From: Methanosarcinales archaeon
Lineage (GTDB): Archaea > Halobacteriota > Methanosarcinia > Methanosarcinales > Methanosarcinaceae
Direction: 5' to 3'
Assembly (NCBI GenBank): GCA_012329085.1
Contig: JAAXQB010000287.1
Span: 1-5,788 of the forward strand
Length of the DNA stretch: 5,788 nucleotides
The notes beneath the pieces are model-generated. The model was not told the DNA's origin, did not search any database, and saw nothing but the letters and a program-made list of their open reading frames with translations. This document shows positions 5,493 through 5,788 of the stretch, piece after piece (positions within the stretch are counted from its first letter, which is position 1; every line of letters starts with the position of its first letter). Made by a program: the position numbers and the translations under genes.

Positions 5493-5788
5493 ACTCATAT
5501 CACTTCGAATTAGTTATCAAAAATATTCGGCTTTTTCTAATATTCAGATGTTTCAAATATTCTAATCGTAGATTTTTAATATATAAAATCAAAAAAAAAA
5601 TTCGCATGCTTTTAATACATATTTTCTTTTATATTGGCATATAATTGTAAAATTATCTACCATAAGATGTTTTTATTTTCTCATTTAAAAGATAATATAA
5701 TTTATTTTTATCAAGCATGCAATGCGTTGTTGATGTTTTTATGTTTTTTTACAGCATATAATTTTTAAAATTTATTTTACAAATTATA
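5493..5788. other. Gene-free AT-rich region upstream of carS
   Basis: No supported gene lies here on either strand; the frames are short and low in complexity. It presumably holds the carS promoter. Visible items are an A10 run (5591-5600) and an 8-bp inverted repeat containing GCATGC (GCATGCTT 5604-5611 and AAGCATGC 5713-5720, 101 bases apart). Many TATA-like stretches prevent choosing one promoter. Confidence 0.5.

Noticed and set aside
5448..5498. Sixteen-residue frame starting at ATG 5498 and overlapping the carS start
   Set aside because: Its ATG precedes the Shine-Dalgarno and has no ribosome-binding site of its own. The peptide is short and Leu-rich, and the carS frame explains the region better.
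5312..5644. Plus-strand frame of 110 codons
   Set aside because: It is largely antisense to carS and extends into AT-rich leader DNA with low-complexity translation.
5604..5720. GCATGC-containing 8-bp inverted repeat as an operator or attachment site
   Set aside because: The arms are short, 101 bases apart, and no integrase or regulator gene is nearby; chance is sufficient.

Overview
The window looks like a piece of a very AT-rich archaeal chromosome. The strongest evidence is a CDP-archaeol synthase (CarS), an enzyme of archaeal ether-lipid synthesis, preceded by a Shine-Dalgarno sequence (GAGGTGAT) complementary to the archaeal 16S rRNA tail. The PurM and PyrE proteins also look archaeal. 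Genuine genes end in TAA, TAG and TGA, so the standard code applies. A low-GC methanogen or similar mesophile would fit, but the order cannot be determined from this sequence.

Every gene I can support lies on the minus strand, so the reading order runs from high to low coordinates. First is a gene-free AT-rich leader (5493-5788), then carS (5478-4924), which appears to start with a non-standard AUU codon. A 258-base spacer carries a 14-bp inverted repeat and a 14-bp palindrome, and pyrE follows (4665-4060). An accessory block comes next: two overlapping small membrane-protein genes (3942-3643 and a frameshifted 3662-3376), an (AT)12 tract, and a rhuM-family gene (3226-2198) interrupted by one in-frame TAA. 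A compact, CG-rich multi-hairpin element (2031-2142) separates rhuM from purM (1965-943). Twelve bases after purM begins a broken gene for a small membrane protein (930-496). The window ends inside a gene for a membrane-anchored PH-like protein (403-1, running off the edge).

The three intact, full-length, recognisable enzymes are housekeeping: PurM (purine synthesis), PyrE (pyrimidine synthesis) and CarS (membrane lipids). The lesions all fall in accessory genes: a nonsense codon in rhuM, a frameshift in the 3662-3376 gene, and either a stop or two compensating frameshifts in the 930-496 gene. This suggests accessory cargo decaying between conserved genes, although homopolymer sequencing errors could explain the frameshifts. 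No tRNA, rRNA, CRISPR array or transposase is visible. I did not find a clear undescribed system. The best candidates for a closer look are the AUU start of carS, the structured intergenic element and the overlapping small membrane-protein pair.
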